Of a stretch of 32,181 nucleotides of DNA, positions 16,273 to 23,997 are shown in pieces. Under the pieces are notes generated by a model. It ran no database searches and was not told the origin of the DNA. It saw only the letters and a program-made list of their open reading frames with translations. Source of the stretch: Candidatus Giovannonibacteria bacterium (GTDB lineage Bacteria > Patescibacteriota > Minisyncoccia > JACPKW01 > UBA11713). Every line of letters begins with the position of its first letter. Position 1 is the first letter of the stretch. The position numbers and the translations under genes are program-made. The DNA is taken from NCBI GenBank assembly GCA_023266875.1, contig JAHFOJ010000008.1:1-32181 (forward strand). The letters are read 5' to 3'.

Positions 16273-18069
16273 ATGGCCTCTCCGGTTGAAGAAATTAAAT
16301 CGCGCCTCTCCGTTCAAGATGTGGTGGGCTCTTATGTCCGGCTTATTAAAGCCGGCGCGAATTTTAAGGCGAATTGCCCATTTCATAATGAAAAAACACC
16401 GTCATTTTTTGTCTCGCCCGCACGGGAAACTTGGCATTGTTTTGGCTGCAACGCTGGCGGCGATATTTTTGAATTTGTAAAGCAGATGGAAGGCGTGGAA
16501 TTTCCGGAAGCTCTCGAAATCTTAGCCTCTCGCGCCGGAATAGTTTTGAAACGTGAGAATCCGAATCTAACATCAGAACGCAAGCGACTGTTTGATCTTA
16601 TAGAGGAAGCGACGAAATATTTTGAGGGCGAGCTTAAGGGGCGCTCTGATGCCGAAGCATATCTCGAAGCGCGCGGCGTCAAAGACGAAACGTTGAAATC
16701 TTTTCGAATCGGATATGCAAAGTACGGATGGGACGGTTTATTCAATCACTTATCGTCGAAAAGTTTTAAGCCTGAAGAAATGGAAAAGGCGGGACTTATT
16801 TTAAAAAGCCCGAATCCTAACGCGAGAACGAAATTTTACGACCGATTCCGCGCAAGAATTATTTTCCCGATTGCTGAATCATCTGGGAAGATAGTCGGTT
16901 TTTCAGGAAGAATTTTTGAGCCCGCAGTTCCGGCGGCAGATATTGGCAAGATGGGCGGGAAATATATTAATTCTCCGCAGACGGCGCTTTTCGACAAGTC
17001 ACGCGTATTATATCTTTGGGATCGGGCAAAAAATGACGTACGGCGCGAAAATGTTTGTATCTTAGTCGAAGGGCAAATGGACGCGCTAATGTCGCATCAG
17101 GCCGGAGTGAAAAACGTGGTTGCGGTTTCCGGCACCGCGCTTACGCGCGAACATTTAGGCATGATCAAACGACTTTCATCTAGATTATTTTTATCTTTTG
17201 ATGCCGATCTCGCCGGTGAATCCGCAACTCGCCGTTCAGTGGATCTTGCCCTAGCTTCCGGGCTTGATGTTTCGATAATTAATTCGATTGGCGCTAAAGA
17301 CCCCGCGGATCTGATTAAAAAAAATCCAAACGCGTGGCAAGACGCGGTTAAGGGCGCGCATCCGGTTATAGAATTTTTTCTTGAAAATCTAAAGTTAAAG
17401 AGCGGCGGGGATTTGCATAAGCTGCGCCAAAACGCCAATACGCAGGTTTTGCCTTATGTAGCACTGATTACAAATGAGATAGAAAGAGCCCATTGGGTGC
17501 TTGAGGTGTCGCGGTCGCTCGCGCTTCGGGAAGAGCCTGTTTGGGAAGAGGTAAAAAAACTTATTACCGCAAGAAAGCCCGAGCGATATGTGGCAAATTT
17601 AGAGCGAAATATTCCTAGCGGCGCATCATCGAGAACGCGGCTTGACTTAATAGAGGAGCGCTTGATTGGTATCGCGGCTTGGAAGAGCGGGATTTTTTTA
17701 GACGAGCTTAAGAAGTGTGACAAAATCAATTTTGCCGAGGATCGCCAAATTCTATTTGAATATGTTATAAGTAATAAAGTCGCTCAAGCTCCCAACGAAG
17801 TTAAAGCTTCTGTAGAGCGTGTGGCATTGGAAGCGGAGCTTTCGTATGGAGAAATAGATAGCAAGAAAGATATTGGTCAGAGCGACAAAAAAGCGAAAGA
17901 AGAATTCGAGCTTTTAGCAAGCGAGCTCCAAAGGGAGCGCGCAAAAGCCCGGCTCGAGATTCTTGCGTCCAAAATTAGAGATGCCGAAGCGACTGGCGAG
18001 AAGAAAAATCTTGAAGTATACCTCGTAGAATTCAAGATGGCTTCCGAATTTCTAAATAAACGTGAATAA
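16273..18069 (+). CDS. dnaG: DNA primase DnaG
   Basis: A 598-aa bacterial primase that makes RNA primers at the replication fork. The N-terminal CHC2 zinc finger is complete: Cys35-x2-His38-x17-Cys56-x2-Cys59 in [12 protein letters not shown] and [16 protein letters not shown]. The RNA-polymerase core has [26 protein letters not shown] and GKIVGFSGR. The TOPRIM domain begins at [18 protein letters not shown] (about 260-277), then [27 protein letters not shown], and the acidic metal residues are present. The C-terminal helicase-interaction region is poorly conserved but of normal length. The TAA overlaps the ATG of rpoD by one base: the dnaG-rpoD part of the classic macromolecular-synthesis operon, here without rpsU in front. 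Confidence 0.98.
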   Translation: MASPVEEIKSRLSVQDVVGSYVRLIKAGANFKANCPFHNEKTPSFFVSPARETWHCFGCNAGGDIFEFVKQMEGVEFPEALEILASRAGIVLKRENPNLTSERKRLFDLIEEATKYFEGELKGRSDAEAYLEARGVKDETLKSFRIGYAKYGWDGLFNHLSSKSFKPEEMEKAGLILKSPNPNARTKFYDRFRARIIFPIAESSGKIVGFSGRIFEPAVPAADIGKMGGKYINSPQTALFDKSRVLYLWDRAKNDVRRENVCILVEGQMDALMSHQAGVKNVVAVSGTALTREHLGMIKRLSSRLFLSFDADLAGESATRRSVDLALASGLDVSIINSIGAKDPADLIKKNPNAWQDAVKGAHPVIEFFLENLKLKSGGDLHKLRQNANTQVLPYVALITNEIERAHWVLEVSRSLALREEPVWEEVKKLITARKPERYVANLERNIPSGASSRTRLDLIEERLIGIAAWKSGIFLDELKKCDKINFAEDRQILFEYVISNKVAQAPNEVKASVERVALEAELSYGEIDSKKDIGQSDKKAKEEFELLASELQRERAKARLEILASKIRDAEATGEKKNLEVYLVEFKMASEFLNKRE

Positions 18070-19283
18070 TGGCTATTAAATCTAAAATCAAGAAGAAAAA
18101 ATATAAAGCGCCGCAAAAAAGCGCACGCTTTTTGCGTTTGCCAAGACGAAAGACGGGTCGTCCGATTGCTAAAATGAAAAAACTGAAAAAAGAAGATGAA
18201 TTTTCTGATGAAAAAGTTAACGCGGTAATTTCAAAAGGGAAAACTAGGGGATTCGTAACCTATCCAGAAATTCTTTCTGCTTTTCCTCATTTAGAAGAAA
18301 ATATTATTTTTTTAGACGAGCTCTATGACAAATTTCAGGCTTCTGGGATAGATGTTCTAGAAGGGCGCGAATTGCTTGAGGTTAAAGAGAAAGAAGCAAC
18401 GCCGCCGATAGGACGGCGCGGGCGTGCATTGGCTGATGAGAGTCCGGATCATTTTACTTCCGATTCCGTGCAGATGTACCTTCGCGAAATCGGGAAAATC
18501 TCTCTAATTAAAGCGGACGAAGAAAAAGAGCTTGCCAAAAGGATCGAAAAAGGGGACGAAGAAGCGAAATCAAAACTTGCGCAGGCGAATTTGCGATTAG
18601 TTGTGTCTATTGCCAAGAAATATGTAGGCCGCTCGCCCAATTTGACGCTTCTTGACCTTATTCAGGAGGGGAATTTGGGTCTTTTCCGCGCTGTTGAAAA
18701 ATTTGACTGGAGGAAGGGTTTTAAATTTTCGACTTATGCAACATGGTGGATAAGGCAGGCAATAACGCGCGCGCTAGCTGATCAGGCCCGCACAATCCGC
18801 ATTCCGGTGCATATGGTTGAAACTATCTCAAAATACCAGCAGGTGGTAAGGCGTTTAACGCAGGATTTAGGGCGCGACCCTTTGGCTGAAGAAATCGCCT
18901 CCGAAATGAATTTGGAAGTTGATAAGATACGTCATATTCAAAAAATTTCTCAAGACACAGTTTCGCTAGAGCAGCCGGTAGGGGAAGATGATGAAGATTC
19001 GCTCTTGGGTGATTTTATCGAGGACGAAAAAATTCTTTCGCCTTCCCAGCAGGCGGCGCGAAGGTTTTTGCGCGATCAGGTACTGGAGATCTTAAACGAT
19101 CTTTCGCCAAGAGAACAGAAAATTTTGCAAATGCGCTTCGGGCTTGATGACGGTATTTCACATACGCTTGAGGAAGTTGGCAAGGAATTCGGCGTTACCC
19201 GCGAGCGTATCCGCCAGATTGAAGCGAAAGCTCTTATGAAAATTCGGGACCACGAAAAGTCAAAAAAACTCGAAGGATACTGA
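18069..19283 (+). CDS. rpoD: RNA polymerase primary sigma factor RpoD (sigma-70)
   Basis: A 404-aa housekeeping sigma factor. After a very basic N-terminus ([20 protein letters not shown]), region 1.1-like sequence lies at about 55-100 ([29 protein letters not shown]). Region 1.2 is [16 protein letters not shown] (about 132-147). Region 2 runs from [43 protein letters not shown] to [22 protein letters not shown] (2.4, which reads the -10 box). Region 3 is [16 protein letters not shown] and [11 protein letters not shown]. Region 4 is [17 protein letters not shown] with the [27 protein letters not shown] (4.2, which reads the -35). Its classical regions 2.4 and 4.2 fit the TTGACA/TATAAT promoters seen elsewhere in this window. 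A terminator follows after 4 bp. Confidence 0.98.
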   Translation: MAIKSKIKKKKYKAPQKSARFLRLPRRKTGRPIAKMKKLKKEDEFSDEKVNAVISKGKTRGFVTYPEILSAFPHLEENIIFLDELYDKFQASGIDVLEGRELLEVKEKEATPPIGRRGRALADESPDHFTSDSVQMYLREIGKISLIKADEEKELAKRIEKGDEEAKSKLAQANLRLVVSIAKKYVGRSPNLTLLDLIQEGNLGLFRAVEKFDWRKGFKFSTYATWWIRQAITRALADQARTIRIPVHMVETISKYQQVVRRLTQDLGRDPLAEEIASEMNLEVDKIRHIQKISQDTVSLEQPVGEDDEDSLLGDFIEDEKILSPSQQAARRFLRDQVLEILNDLSPREQKILQMRFGLDDGISHTLEEVGKEFGVTRERIRQIEAKALMKIRDHEKSKKLEGY

Positions 19284-19287
19284 TTTA

Positions 19288-19309
19288 GCTATATTTTATA
19301 GCATTTTTT
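19288..19309 (+). terminator. Intrinsic terminator of dnaG-rpoD
   Basis: GCTATA (19288-19293), TTT loop, TATAGC (19297-19302), then ATTTTTT. The stem is AT-rich, so read-through is possible. Confidence 0.65.
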
Positions 19310-19326
19310 GGCAATTTGTCTAAAAA

Positions 19327-19386
19327 TTGACAGACTTATTATGATATTGTATAGCTATTGACTTTTGGGCGTTGGTTTGCTACAAT
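19327..19386 (+). promoter_or_regulatory. Two tandem consensus promoters feeding the rpoD-downstream RNA
   Basis: First: perfect -35 TTGACA (19327-19332), 17 bp, TATAGC (19350-19355). Second: TTGACT (19358-19363), 17 bp, TACAAT (19381-19386) with a TGC extended -10 element just before. The second is very strong by eye and would start RNA at about 19393. No open reading frame begins soon after, so these promoters either drive a non-coding RNA or a roughly 155-nt structured leader for the gene at 19549. Confidence 0.75.
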
Positions 19387-19392
19387 GCCTGC

Positions 19393-19507
19393 ATCAATGT
19401 GATACCGCCAAATATGGCGGTTTTATGTTGAATTTAAGCCCCCACACCAACTTTCACGAGGTATTCAACGCTGCGAATGCAGATATTCGCTAAAGTTGGC
19501 GTGGGGG
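19393..19507 (+). ncRNA. Putative structured RNA with pseudoknot potential
   Basis: The span from the predicted start site contains, in order: a hairpin ACCGCCA/TGGCGGT (19404-19410, 19415-19421) followed by TTTT; GTTGAAT (19427-19433); a 16-nt arm CCCCCACACCAACTTT (19439-19454); ATTCAAC (19463-19469), fully complementary to GTTGAAT; an inner hairpin GCGAAT/ATTCGC (19473-19478, 19485-19490); and AAAGTTGGCGTGGGGG (19492-19507), which pairs with the 16-nt arm except for one A-C mismatch. Because GTTGAAT lies outside and ATTCAAC inside the long stem, both helices together form an H-type pseudoknot. I recognise no known RNA family. It could be an independent small RNA or the leader of the lysozyme-like gene at 19549. 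Confidence 0.5.
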
Positions 19508-19548
19508 TAAAGGTTTTAGGCAAAACTATCTAAAGTATAAACAAAAAT

Positions 19549-19962
19549 ATGCCCTATTTAGCTATAGCAATCGCGCTCATCATGTATGCGTTCCCGCAGG
19601 TAGTGCACGAGGCGAATTCAACAGTCCCGGTTCCAATAGTGGACAATGGGGGCACTGTTGTATCGCATGACGCGATAAATTCACGATTGAATAACCAAAT
19701 ACCAGATATATTGGTTAAAATCGCTAAATGTGAATCATCTTCGAGACACTTTGATCAGAACGGCGATGTTGTTTCTGGTTCAGTAAACAAATTCGATATC
19801 GGAAGATATCAAATCAACACTCTCTATTGGCAAACCGAAGCTGATAAGATGGGTTTCGATCTCTATACAGAAGAGGGGAACGAGGCCATGGCTCTCTATC
19901 TGTTCCGCAAATATGGGACAGATCCATGGAGATCTTCCCAAAAATGCTGGGTAAATGCTTAA
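19549..19962 (+). CDS. Exported lysozyme-like / lytic transglycosylase-type protein
   Basis: A 137-aa protein with a hydrophobic N-terminus (MPYLAIAIALIMYAFPQVVHEANS) acting as signal peptide or anchor. The domain at about 52-137 has the SLT/Rpf-like lysozyme pattern: IAKCESSSRHFDQNGDVV with the likely catalytic Glu62, then FDIGRYQINTLYW (the G-x-Y/F-Q-I substrate-cleft motif), then helices ending DPWRSSQKCW. Cys61 and the Cys near the C-terminus could form a disulfide. It would cut or remodel peptidoglycan outside the cell. TATAAA lies 7 nt before the ATG, so it may have a leaderless transcript in addition to the long RNA from 19393. A strong terminator follows directly. Confidence 0.8.
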   Translation: MPYLAIAIALIMYAFPQVVHEANSTVPVPIVDNGGTVVSHDAINSRLNNQIPDILVKIAKCESSSRHFDQNGDVVSGSVNKFDIGRYQINTLYWQTEADKMGFDLYTEEGNEAMALYLFRKYGTDPWRSSQKCWVNA

Positions 19963-19976
19963 GCATAATCATGCAT

Positions 19977-20007
19977 AAAAGCCCCCGCTATCGCGGGGGT
20001 TTTTATT
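19977..20007 (+). terminator. Strong intrinsic terminator
   Basis: CCCCCGC (19982-19988) and GCGGGGG (19993-19999) around TATC, followed by TTTTTATTATT; the preceding AAAA also pairs with the T-run. It separates the lysozyme-like gene from the exported operon. Confidence 0.95.
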
Positions 20008-20032
20008 ATTTATCTAAATTACGCTCTATATT

Positions 20033-20117
20033 GCAAAAAATAGCAAGGCGTGCTAAAGAATGTAATTAGCAAGGGGGAACAGACCCTTAAAATCTAAATA
20101 AGGAAAGGAGTCGGGAT
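20033..20117 (+). promoter_or_regulatory. Promoter candidates and strong Shine-Dalgarno of the exported operon
   Basis: Two weak promoter candidates: TTGCAA, 17 bp, TAAAGA with a TGC extension; and TTAGCA, 16 bp, TAAAAT. The ribosome-binding site AGGAAAGGAG (20101-20110) sits 7 nt before the ATG at 20118. The next two genes also have strong sites (AAGGAG at 20810-20815, GGAGG at 21901-21905), in contrast to the leaderless style elsewhere. Confidence 0.55.
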
Positions 20118-20801
20118 ATGAAAAAGATCTTGTTCGTGTTGGTGCTCGTTTTTGGTGCAATAGGCACGCGGGAGGTTTTTGGAGCGACGGGTCTGCCGTT
20201 TCTCTGCAAAGAAGACCCCACGATGACCAAGGGCAGGCTAATCGAGGCTGTGAGGCGTGAGCCTCGTGGTTTCTTCTGCGCTCCGCTCGAAAAAATCGGG
20301 GAGCAATTGAGCAGAATCACGGGAGAAAAAATTCAATCGCGCTCGGACTTGCTCTCTGTTCTGGAAAGATCGGAGGAGGCTGTCTGCGATTGGAAAGATG
20401 GCGAGGTTGGAGTTGACTATATCAGTCTCAAACAGCGCCAAGGCTTTGGGACTTTCGAGCGCGGGTGCAAACCCGGCGAGAAGGTTCTCAAGTTCAAAGG
20501 AAGAGTGATAATGTCATTGATGTGTGGCAATACCCTCTGGGATCGTCGCCGTCCCGAAATCATTCGGGAGGTGAAGGTACCCGTTGAAGTAAAAGTTCCA
20601 GCAGAACCACGACAGAAAGCTCGCGGACCAGTTCAGATCGCAGAAGAAAAAAAATGCGAGGTGGTCGTCGAGTCAAACCCTTCTCCACCAATTTCCGTCG
20701 GAGTTTTGGGAGGAGTTAGTTTTCGCGGGACCGGCGTTATCACTGGTTCAAGTATGTCCATTGGCGCAAGCCATAGACAAGAATATAAACTCTGTAAATA
20801 A
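20118..20801 (+). CDS. Exported protein of unknown function, first gene of the SD-type operon
   Basis: A 227-aa protein with a clear signal peptide (MKKILFVLVLVFGAIGTREVFGA, cleavage likely after VFGA). The mature part has paired Cys residues spaced through it (LPFLCKED, GFFCAPLEK, AVCDWKDG, RGCKPGEK, SLMCGNTLWDRRRP), so it is probably a disulfide-stabilised extracytoplasmic domain. A Lys/Pro/Val linker EVKVPVEVKVPAEPRQKARGP (about 154-174) leads to a small C-terminal domain. No family recognised. Codon choice is richer in G and C than in neighbouring genes. It leads an operon with a lipoprotein and a membrane-anchored coiled-coil protein. Confidence 0.75.
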   Translation: MKKILFVLVLVFGAIGTREVFGATGLPFLCKEDPTMTKGRLIEAVRREPRGFFCAPLEKIGEQLSRITGEKIQSRSDLLSVLERSEEAVCDWKDGEVGVDYISLKQRQGFGTFERGCKPGEKVLKFKGRVIMSLMCGNTLWDRRRPEIIREVKVPVEVKVPAEPRQKARGPVQIAEEKKCEVVVESNPSPPISVGVLGGVSFRGTGVITGSSMSIGASHRQEYKLCK

Positions 20802-20822
20802 ACAAACGGAAGGAGAAAGACA

Positions 20823-21884
20823 ATGAAAAGGATTTTTTTGTCGATCTTGGCGATGATCGCTCTAGTTGGATGCTCCGCTGCGGGGCATAAGCAGATGGGC
20901 GATTGGATCAAAATGCCTGATGGCTCTTTGTTGAGCGCTTTTCAGGCTAAGAATTCCGGCGTTTCCGGACCGGATGTAACGGCGATCGAGACGTGGCGAT
21001 GCCCGGAAAAGAAAAATTGCGAGAGGGTCGGAACGTATTCGGGCTCTGCTCCCGGGGCGATCGAAGTTGGTGTGGCCGGCATGGGTCAAGCTGGGTTAAA
21101 CGCCGTTGGCGCAGGAGTTGCTGCTCGCTTTTTAAGCCAGACAAAACCGACGCAAATTCACGAGTCCACGAACGTTACCGGTGTGGCCGGAGATGTCAGC
21201 CCAACTGCCAAGGCCGAAGCCAAAGCAGAAGGCGGAAAGGCAGAGATTAAAGATAGTGGAAACAGTAAAGTCAACACCAAGAACAACTTGATAAACCAAC
21301 CTGGTCCAGTCACCACATCAAGCACGTCTGCCAGCAACCCCATGACTACCGTTAGTCCGACTTTCAAGAACGAAGTTGAGGGTAGCAAAGCTACGATAGA
21401 AAAAGGCGCGATTGCCAACAACTCACAAGGTGGCACTGGCGGCTCTGTCGGTAATGTTTCAGGTGGTAGCGTCGGGTCTGTCAATAACTCAAGTTCCAGC
21501 TCATCGAAAACCGGCGAGGTTGAGTTCAAGCCGGTCACGACTATCAGTCCAAAAGTGGAAGTTGAGACTAACGTCAAGCCGGTTATAAATAACGACCCAA
21601 AGTTTGAAAACAAGCCGACGACAACCATCAATCCGACAATAAGCCCAAAGATCGAAGTCGAGAACAAGCCGGTGGTATCTACGACGGTCAGTCCGAAGGT
21701 TGAAATTGAGAATAAGCCGACTGTAACCGCAACCATAAGTCCGAAGATCGAGGGCAGTTCCACTGAAATCAAGCCAGTCATCAGCCCGGTCGTCAATCAA
21801 AATCCGGTGGTAAATGTGATGGTTCCTCAATCAAAACCGCCGGAGAAAGATGGCGGCGGACATAGTGGAAATGGCTGGGATTAA
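20823..21884 (+). CDS. Repetitive exported lipoprotein-like protein
   Basis: A 353-aa protein with an N-terminal signal and lipobox (IALVGCSAAG, Cys17), so it is likely lipid-anchored. Residues about 25-75 form a small domain with one Cys pair (RCPEKKNCERVG). From about 100 on it is low complexity: Thr/Ser/Asn/Lys-rich sequence, a Gly-Ser-rich patch (GGTGGSVGNVSGGSVGSVNNSSSSSS, given here only as a composition) around 200-226, and then about four imperfect repeats of the type T-x-SPKxExENKPxV at about 235-320. The end is Gly/His-rich (GGGHSGNGWD). It looks like an extended surface stalk or adhesin-like fibre. A Shine-Dalgarno AAGGAG lies 7 nt upstream of the ATG. Confidence 0.7.
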   Translation: MKRIFLSILAMIALVGCSAAGHKQMGDWIKMPDGSLLSAFQAKNSGVSGPDVTAIETWRCPEKKNCERVGTYSGSAPGAIEVGVAGMGQAGLNAVGAGVAARFLSQTKPTQIHESTNVTGVAGDVSPTAKAEAKAEGGKAEIKDSGNSKVNTKNNLINQPGPVTTSSTSASNPMTTVSPTFKNEVEGSKATIEKGAIANNSQGGTGGSVGNVSGGSVGSVNNSSSSSSKTGEVEFKPVTTISPKVEVETNVKPVINNDPKFENKPTTTINPTISPKIEVENKPVVSTTVSPKVEIENKPTVTATISPKIEGSSTEIKPVISPVVNQNPVVNVMVPQSKPPEKDGGGHSGNGWD

Positions 21885-21913
21885 AACAAAACAAAGAAAC
21901 GGAGGAAAGTAAG

Positions 21914-22960
21914 ATGAAATACGTTGCAATATTGGTTATCGCCGCTGCCTGCGTTTTCGCAGGCACGGCGCGTGCGTATGAAATGGACGACAAAATCGGT
22001 GCTGAGATCGTGAAGATCGATGCCGGAGACAAAGGCGTTTACGGCGCCGCGAAATGGCTTCGCGATCAAAAGCTTCTGCCAATGGGTATGAGCGTCGCGG
22101 AAGCTTACGTAAAGATTTGCCGCAAGAACTTCGATGGTCTCAAGGAATGTGAAGAGGCCAGCCTGAATTTTCGGCCGGGCCAGACTCTGAAAATCTTTGC
22201 CCCGGTTATCTCGAGAGCGGCATATACCGAGCGAGTCACCGAGCCGTTTAAGAAAGAAATCGCGCTCCTGAAGGATGAAAATCTGGAAGCGCGCCATGAA
22301 TTTATTAAGGCGCGGCGCGAGCAAATTACGGCCGCTGCGCTTGCAAAAGCCGCAGTTGCAGAAACAAAAAAAGCTAATGCTGAAATCGAGAAGCTAAAGC
22401 AGGCGAAAACAGAGCTGAAAGAGCAGAACAAAATACTGGCAGAGCAAAATGCCAGCCGATTAGCCGCTGCTCAAAGGGCCATGGTATTGCAGGCCCTTGC
22501 AATAAAAGATCTTAAAAGAGATTCCGCGTTCGGTCTTCGAGCCGAAATCTCCGGCCTCATGAAGTCGTTTGACGATTTCATGGAGCGCGGGGGTACACTC
22601 TTGAGTTTGGACTACGGAATTGTTTGCCAGTTGCTTGCACTTGCCTGTCTTGTCATGATTCTGCCGCTTCTGCGCCAAGAGCGAAATGCAAGAGCACTTT
22701 CCGCTTTGGTGGAGAGAATCAGAGGTCTGCCAAGTGATGGGAACCTTTTGCGAGAAGACGCAAGTCTGAAAACAGCTCTCGCTAATAAATACTGCACCGA
22801 GCTCCCCGAGTTCTATGAACAGGGCGGCAGGAAATTTCGTGTCGGTGTTCAGGACACGACGGATGGCGCTTCGAAGGATTACAGGTTGCCCAAGAATCTC
22901 AGGGGTTATCTGAACGGGCTTGACTCCAGCCAGAAGGAAGTTGATCTTTCACTAAACTAA
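21914..22960 (+). CDS. Exported, membrane-anchored coiled-coil protein, unknown
   Basis: A 348-aa protein. The signal peptide MKYVAILVIAAACVFAGTARA has an A-R-A cleavage site. A folded domain at about 24-100 includes WLRDQKLLPMGMSVAEAYVKICRKNFDGLKECEEASLNFRPGQTLKIFAPV, with two Cys. The ending resembles a short carbohydrate- or peptidoglycan-binding repeat, but I would not assign it. A long Ala/Lys/Glu coiled coil follows (about 110-200), then one transmembrane helix (about 237-256, YGIVCQLLALACLVMILPLL) and a 90-residue C-terminal domain that would be cytoplasmic. The layout suggests a link between the outside and the cytoplasm, possibly anchoring the other two operon products. Strong Shine-Dalgarno GGAGG 8 nt before the ATG. 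Confidence 0.75.
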   Translation: MKYVAILVIAAACVFAGTARAYEMDDKIGAEIVKIDAGDKGVYGAAKWLRDQKLLPMGMSVAEAYVKICRKNFDGLKECEEASLNFRPGQTLKIFAPVISRAAYTERVTEPFKKEIALLKDENLEARHEFIKARREQITAAALAKAAVAETKKANAEIEKLKQAKTELKEQNKILAEQNASRLAAAQRAMVLQALAIKDLKRDSAFGLRAEISGLMKSFDDFMERGGTLLSLDYGIVCQLLALACLVMILPLLRQERNARALSALVERIRGLPSDGNLLREDASLKTALANKYCTELPEFYEQGGRKFRVGVQDTTDGASKDYRLPKNLRGYLNGLDSSQKEVDLSLN

Positions 22961-22988
22961 AACTCAAAAAATAATCTAGCATAACGCA

Positions 22989-23063
22989 GAGAGGCGGCAA
23001 CGCCGTTCTCATAAGGGTCATGCGAATTCAATGCGTGGAGAGGCGGCATGTCCGTTCTCATAA
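22989..23063. repeat. Two tandem hairpin-forming repeats (26 nt each, 49-nt period)
   Basis: Copies at 22989-23014 and 23038-23063 share GAGAGGCGGCA followed by CCGTTCTCATAA, differing only in the centre (ACG versus TGT region). Each copy can fold because GAGA pairs with TCTC and GGCGGC with GCCGTT (allowing G-U pairs). They lie directly after the exported operon and before its terminator, so they are in the 3' untranslated region of that mRNA. Confidence 0.65.
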
Positions 23064-23099
23064 ATGCAAAGGAAGATTAAACTCCGATAACAAAGAAAA

Positions 23100-23137
23100 G
23101 CCCCGGAAGCGCCATGCGCATCCGGGGTCTTTTTTTA
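23100..23137 (+). terminator. Strong intrinsic terminator of the exported operon
   Basis: CCCCGGA (23101-23107) pairs with TCCGGGG (23121-23127) around a loop that itself contains a small GCGC...GCGC stem, followed by TCTTTTTTT. Confidence 0.95.
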
Positions 23138-23220
23138 TCCCGTTAGAAAGAAATAATACTCCGCCGCTTGCGGCGTGGGTTACTAATTGAAATAATCCCC
23201 GCGGGAATTTCTAACGGGAT
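23137..23220. repeat. 84-bp palindromic element with 13-bp perfect terminal inverted repeats
   Basis: Arms ATCCCGTTAGAAA (23137-23149) and TTTCTAACGGGAT (23208-23220) match perfectly. Inside are a second hairpin CGCCGC/GCGGCG (23162-23167, 23170-23175) and a self-complementary CCCGCGGG (23198-23205). It has no coding capacity and looks like a small mobile palindrome (MITE- or REP-like). No target duplication is obvious. Confidence 0.6.
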
Positions 23221-23241
23221 TTATTTACTGGCATTTGTGTT

Positions 23242-23784
23242 CTAAAATTCAATTGGGACGACCAACTCGTCATCGTGTTCAGGAAGACCCGATGGATTGT
23301 CTTTTGAAAAAATAATAGCGCCTTTTTTTGTCGGCGCGGGAGCGAATTTAAATTCCAATTTAAAAGGGACGAAATCCGTAGTCATCCAATTTCCTTGTGC
23401 TTGGGCAACTCCAGAGACAAGTGTGTCACCGTTTGAATCTGCGATTCTTACCGGAAAGCTAGCTTCAAAAAACCAGCTGCCCCGAGCTTCGCCCGTGATT
23501 ACAAGCGGGCTTTTTATTAATTCATTGGGCTTTGGAAAATTTACCCGTATTAAATTAGCCTTCTCAATTCCATTTCCAATGTATTCTTTAAATGTTCTAT
23601 TATCGGATGTTTTACATAATCTCGGGTAACTTTCCATTATAGGGAAACCGGAGGCGAGGCATGAATCAAAGTCTGAAATGGAAGCCAGATTGGTCCGATT
23701 TTTAAAATAAAAATAAATTCCGGAAATCAAAACGATCGCTATAAGTGCGGATACAATTAAAAGTGTACTTAATTGCTTAGTCAT
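23242..23784 (-). CDS. Membrane-anchored Gmad2 immunoglobulin-like domain protein
   Basis: A 180-aa protein. The N-terminal helix LSTLLIVSALIAIVLISGIYFYF (about 5-27) anchors it. Residues about 38-70 hold a short Cys-pair region typical of CPR exported proteins: DFDSCLASGFPIMESYPRLCKTSDNRTF. The C-terminal domain (about 78-175) fits Gmad2: IRVNFPKPNELIKSPLVITGEARGSWFFEASFPVRI, then AQAQGNWMTTDFVPFKLEFKF. Gmad2 is a beta-sandwich found in secreted Gram-positive and CPR proteins and may mediate surface interactions. It lies last in the msrB operon, 9 bp after the 67-aa membrane protein. Confidence 0.88.
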   Translation of the reverse strand: MTKQLSTLLIVSALIAIVLISGIYFYFKNRTNLASISDFDSCLASGFPIMESYPRLCKTSDNRTFKEYIGNGIEKANLIRVNFPKPNELIKSPLVITGEARGSWFFEASFPVRIADSNGDTLVSGVAQAQGNWMTTDFVPFKLEFKFAPAPTKKGAIIFSKDNPSGLPEHDDELVVPIEF

Positions 23785-23793
23785 TGAGTAAGA

Positions 23794-23997
23794 TCATAAT
23801 CCTAGATTGCCGAGCGAGCTAAAAGTCTTTATGAAAGACGGGATTATAAAAGCAAGCCCGATTAAAGGGATTACTATAAGCGCGATGGTAATTATGGAAC
23901 GCCATAAAAAATATCTGCGCATTTTTTCAACAGAGCGCGCGGTCGCGTCTATTTTTGCTTCAAGCTCGGATAGTTTTTTTAATATTTCAGTTTCCAT
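23794..23997 (-). CDS. Small membrane protein, 67 aa
   Basis: A charged amphipathic helix ([28 protein letters not shown]) is followed by one transmembrane helix ([23 protein letters not shown]). This is a coiled-coil plus anchor layout frequent in CPR genomes, with no specific function known. Its ATG overlaps the last codons of msrB by 11 nt, so translation is coupled. Confidence 0.75.
   Translation of the reverse strand: METEILKKLSELEAKIDATARSVEKMRRYFLWRSIITIALIVIPLIGLAFIIPSFIKTFSSLGNLGL

Noticed and set aside
19427-19469. GTTGAAT and ATTCAAC fit the integron attC core patterns GTTRRRY and RYYYAAC
   Set aside because: The order is reversed for a single attC site, no second matching core lies downstream, and there is no integrase or cassette structure. 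Pairing within an RNA explains them better.
19393-19507. 6S RNA, tmRNA or SRP RNA downstream of rpoD
   Set aside because: No central bubble layout of 6S, no tag-peptide frame or tRNA-like end of tmRNA, and no SRP GGAA-tetraloop motif could be found.
21158-21796. 212-codon open frame on the minus strand
   Set aside because: It is the antisense of the low-complexity repeat part of the lipoprotein gene; the Thr/Gly/Val-rich translation is a composition effect, and the plus-strand gene has a lipobox and Shine-Dalgarno site.
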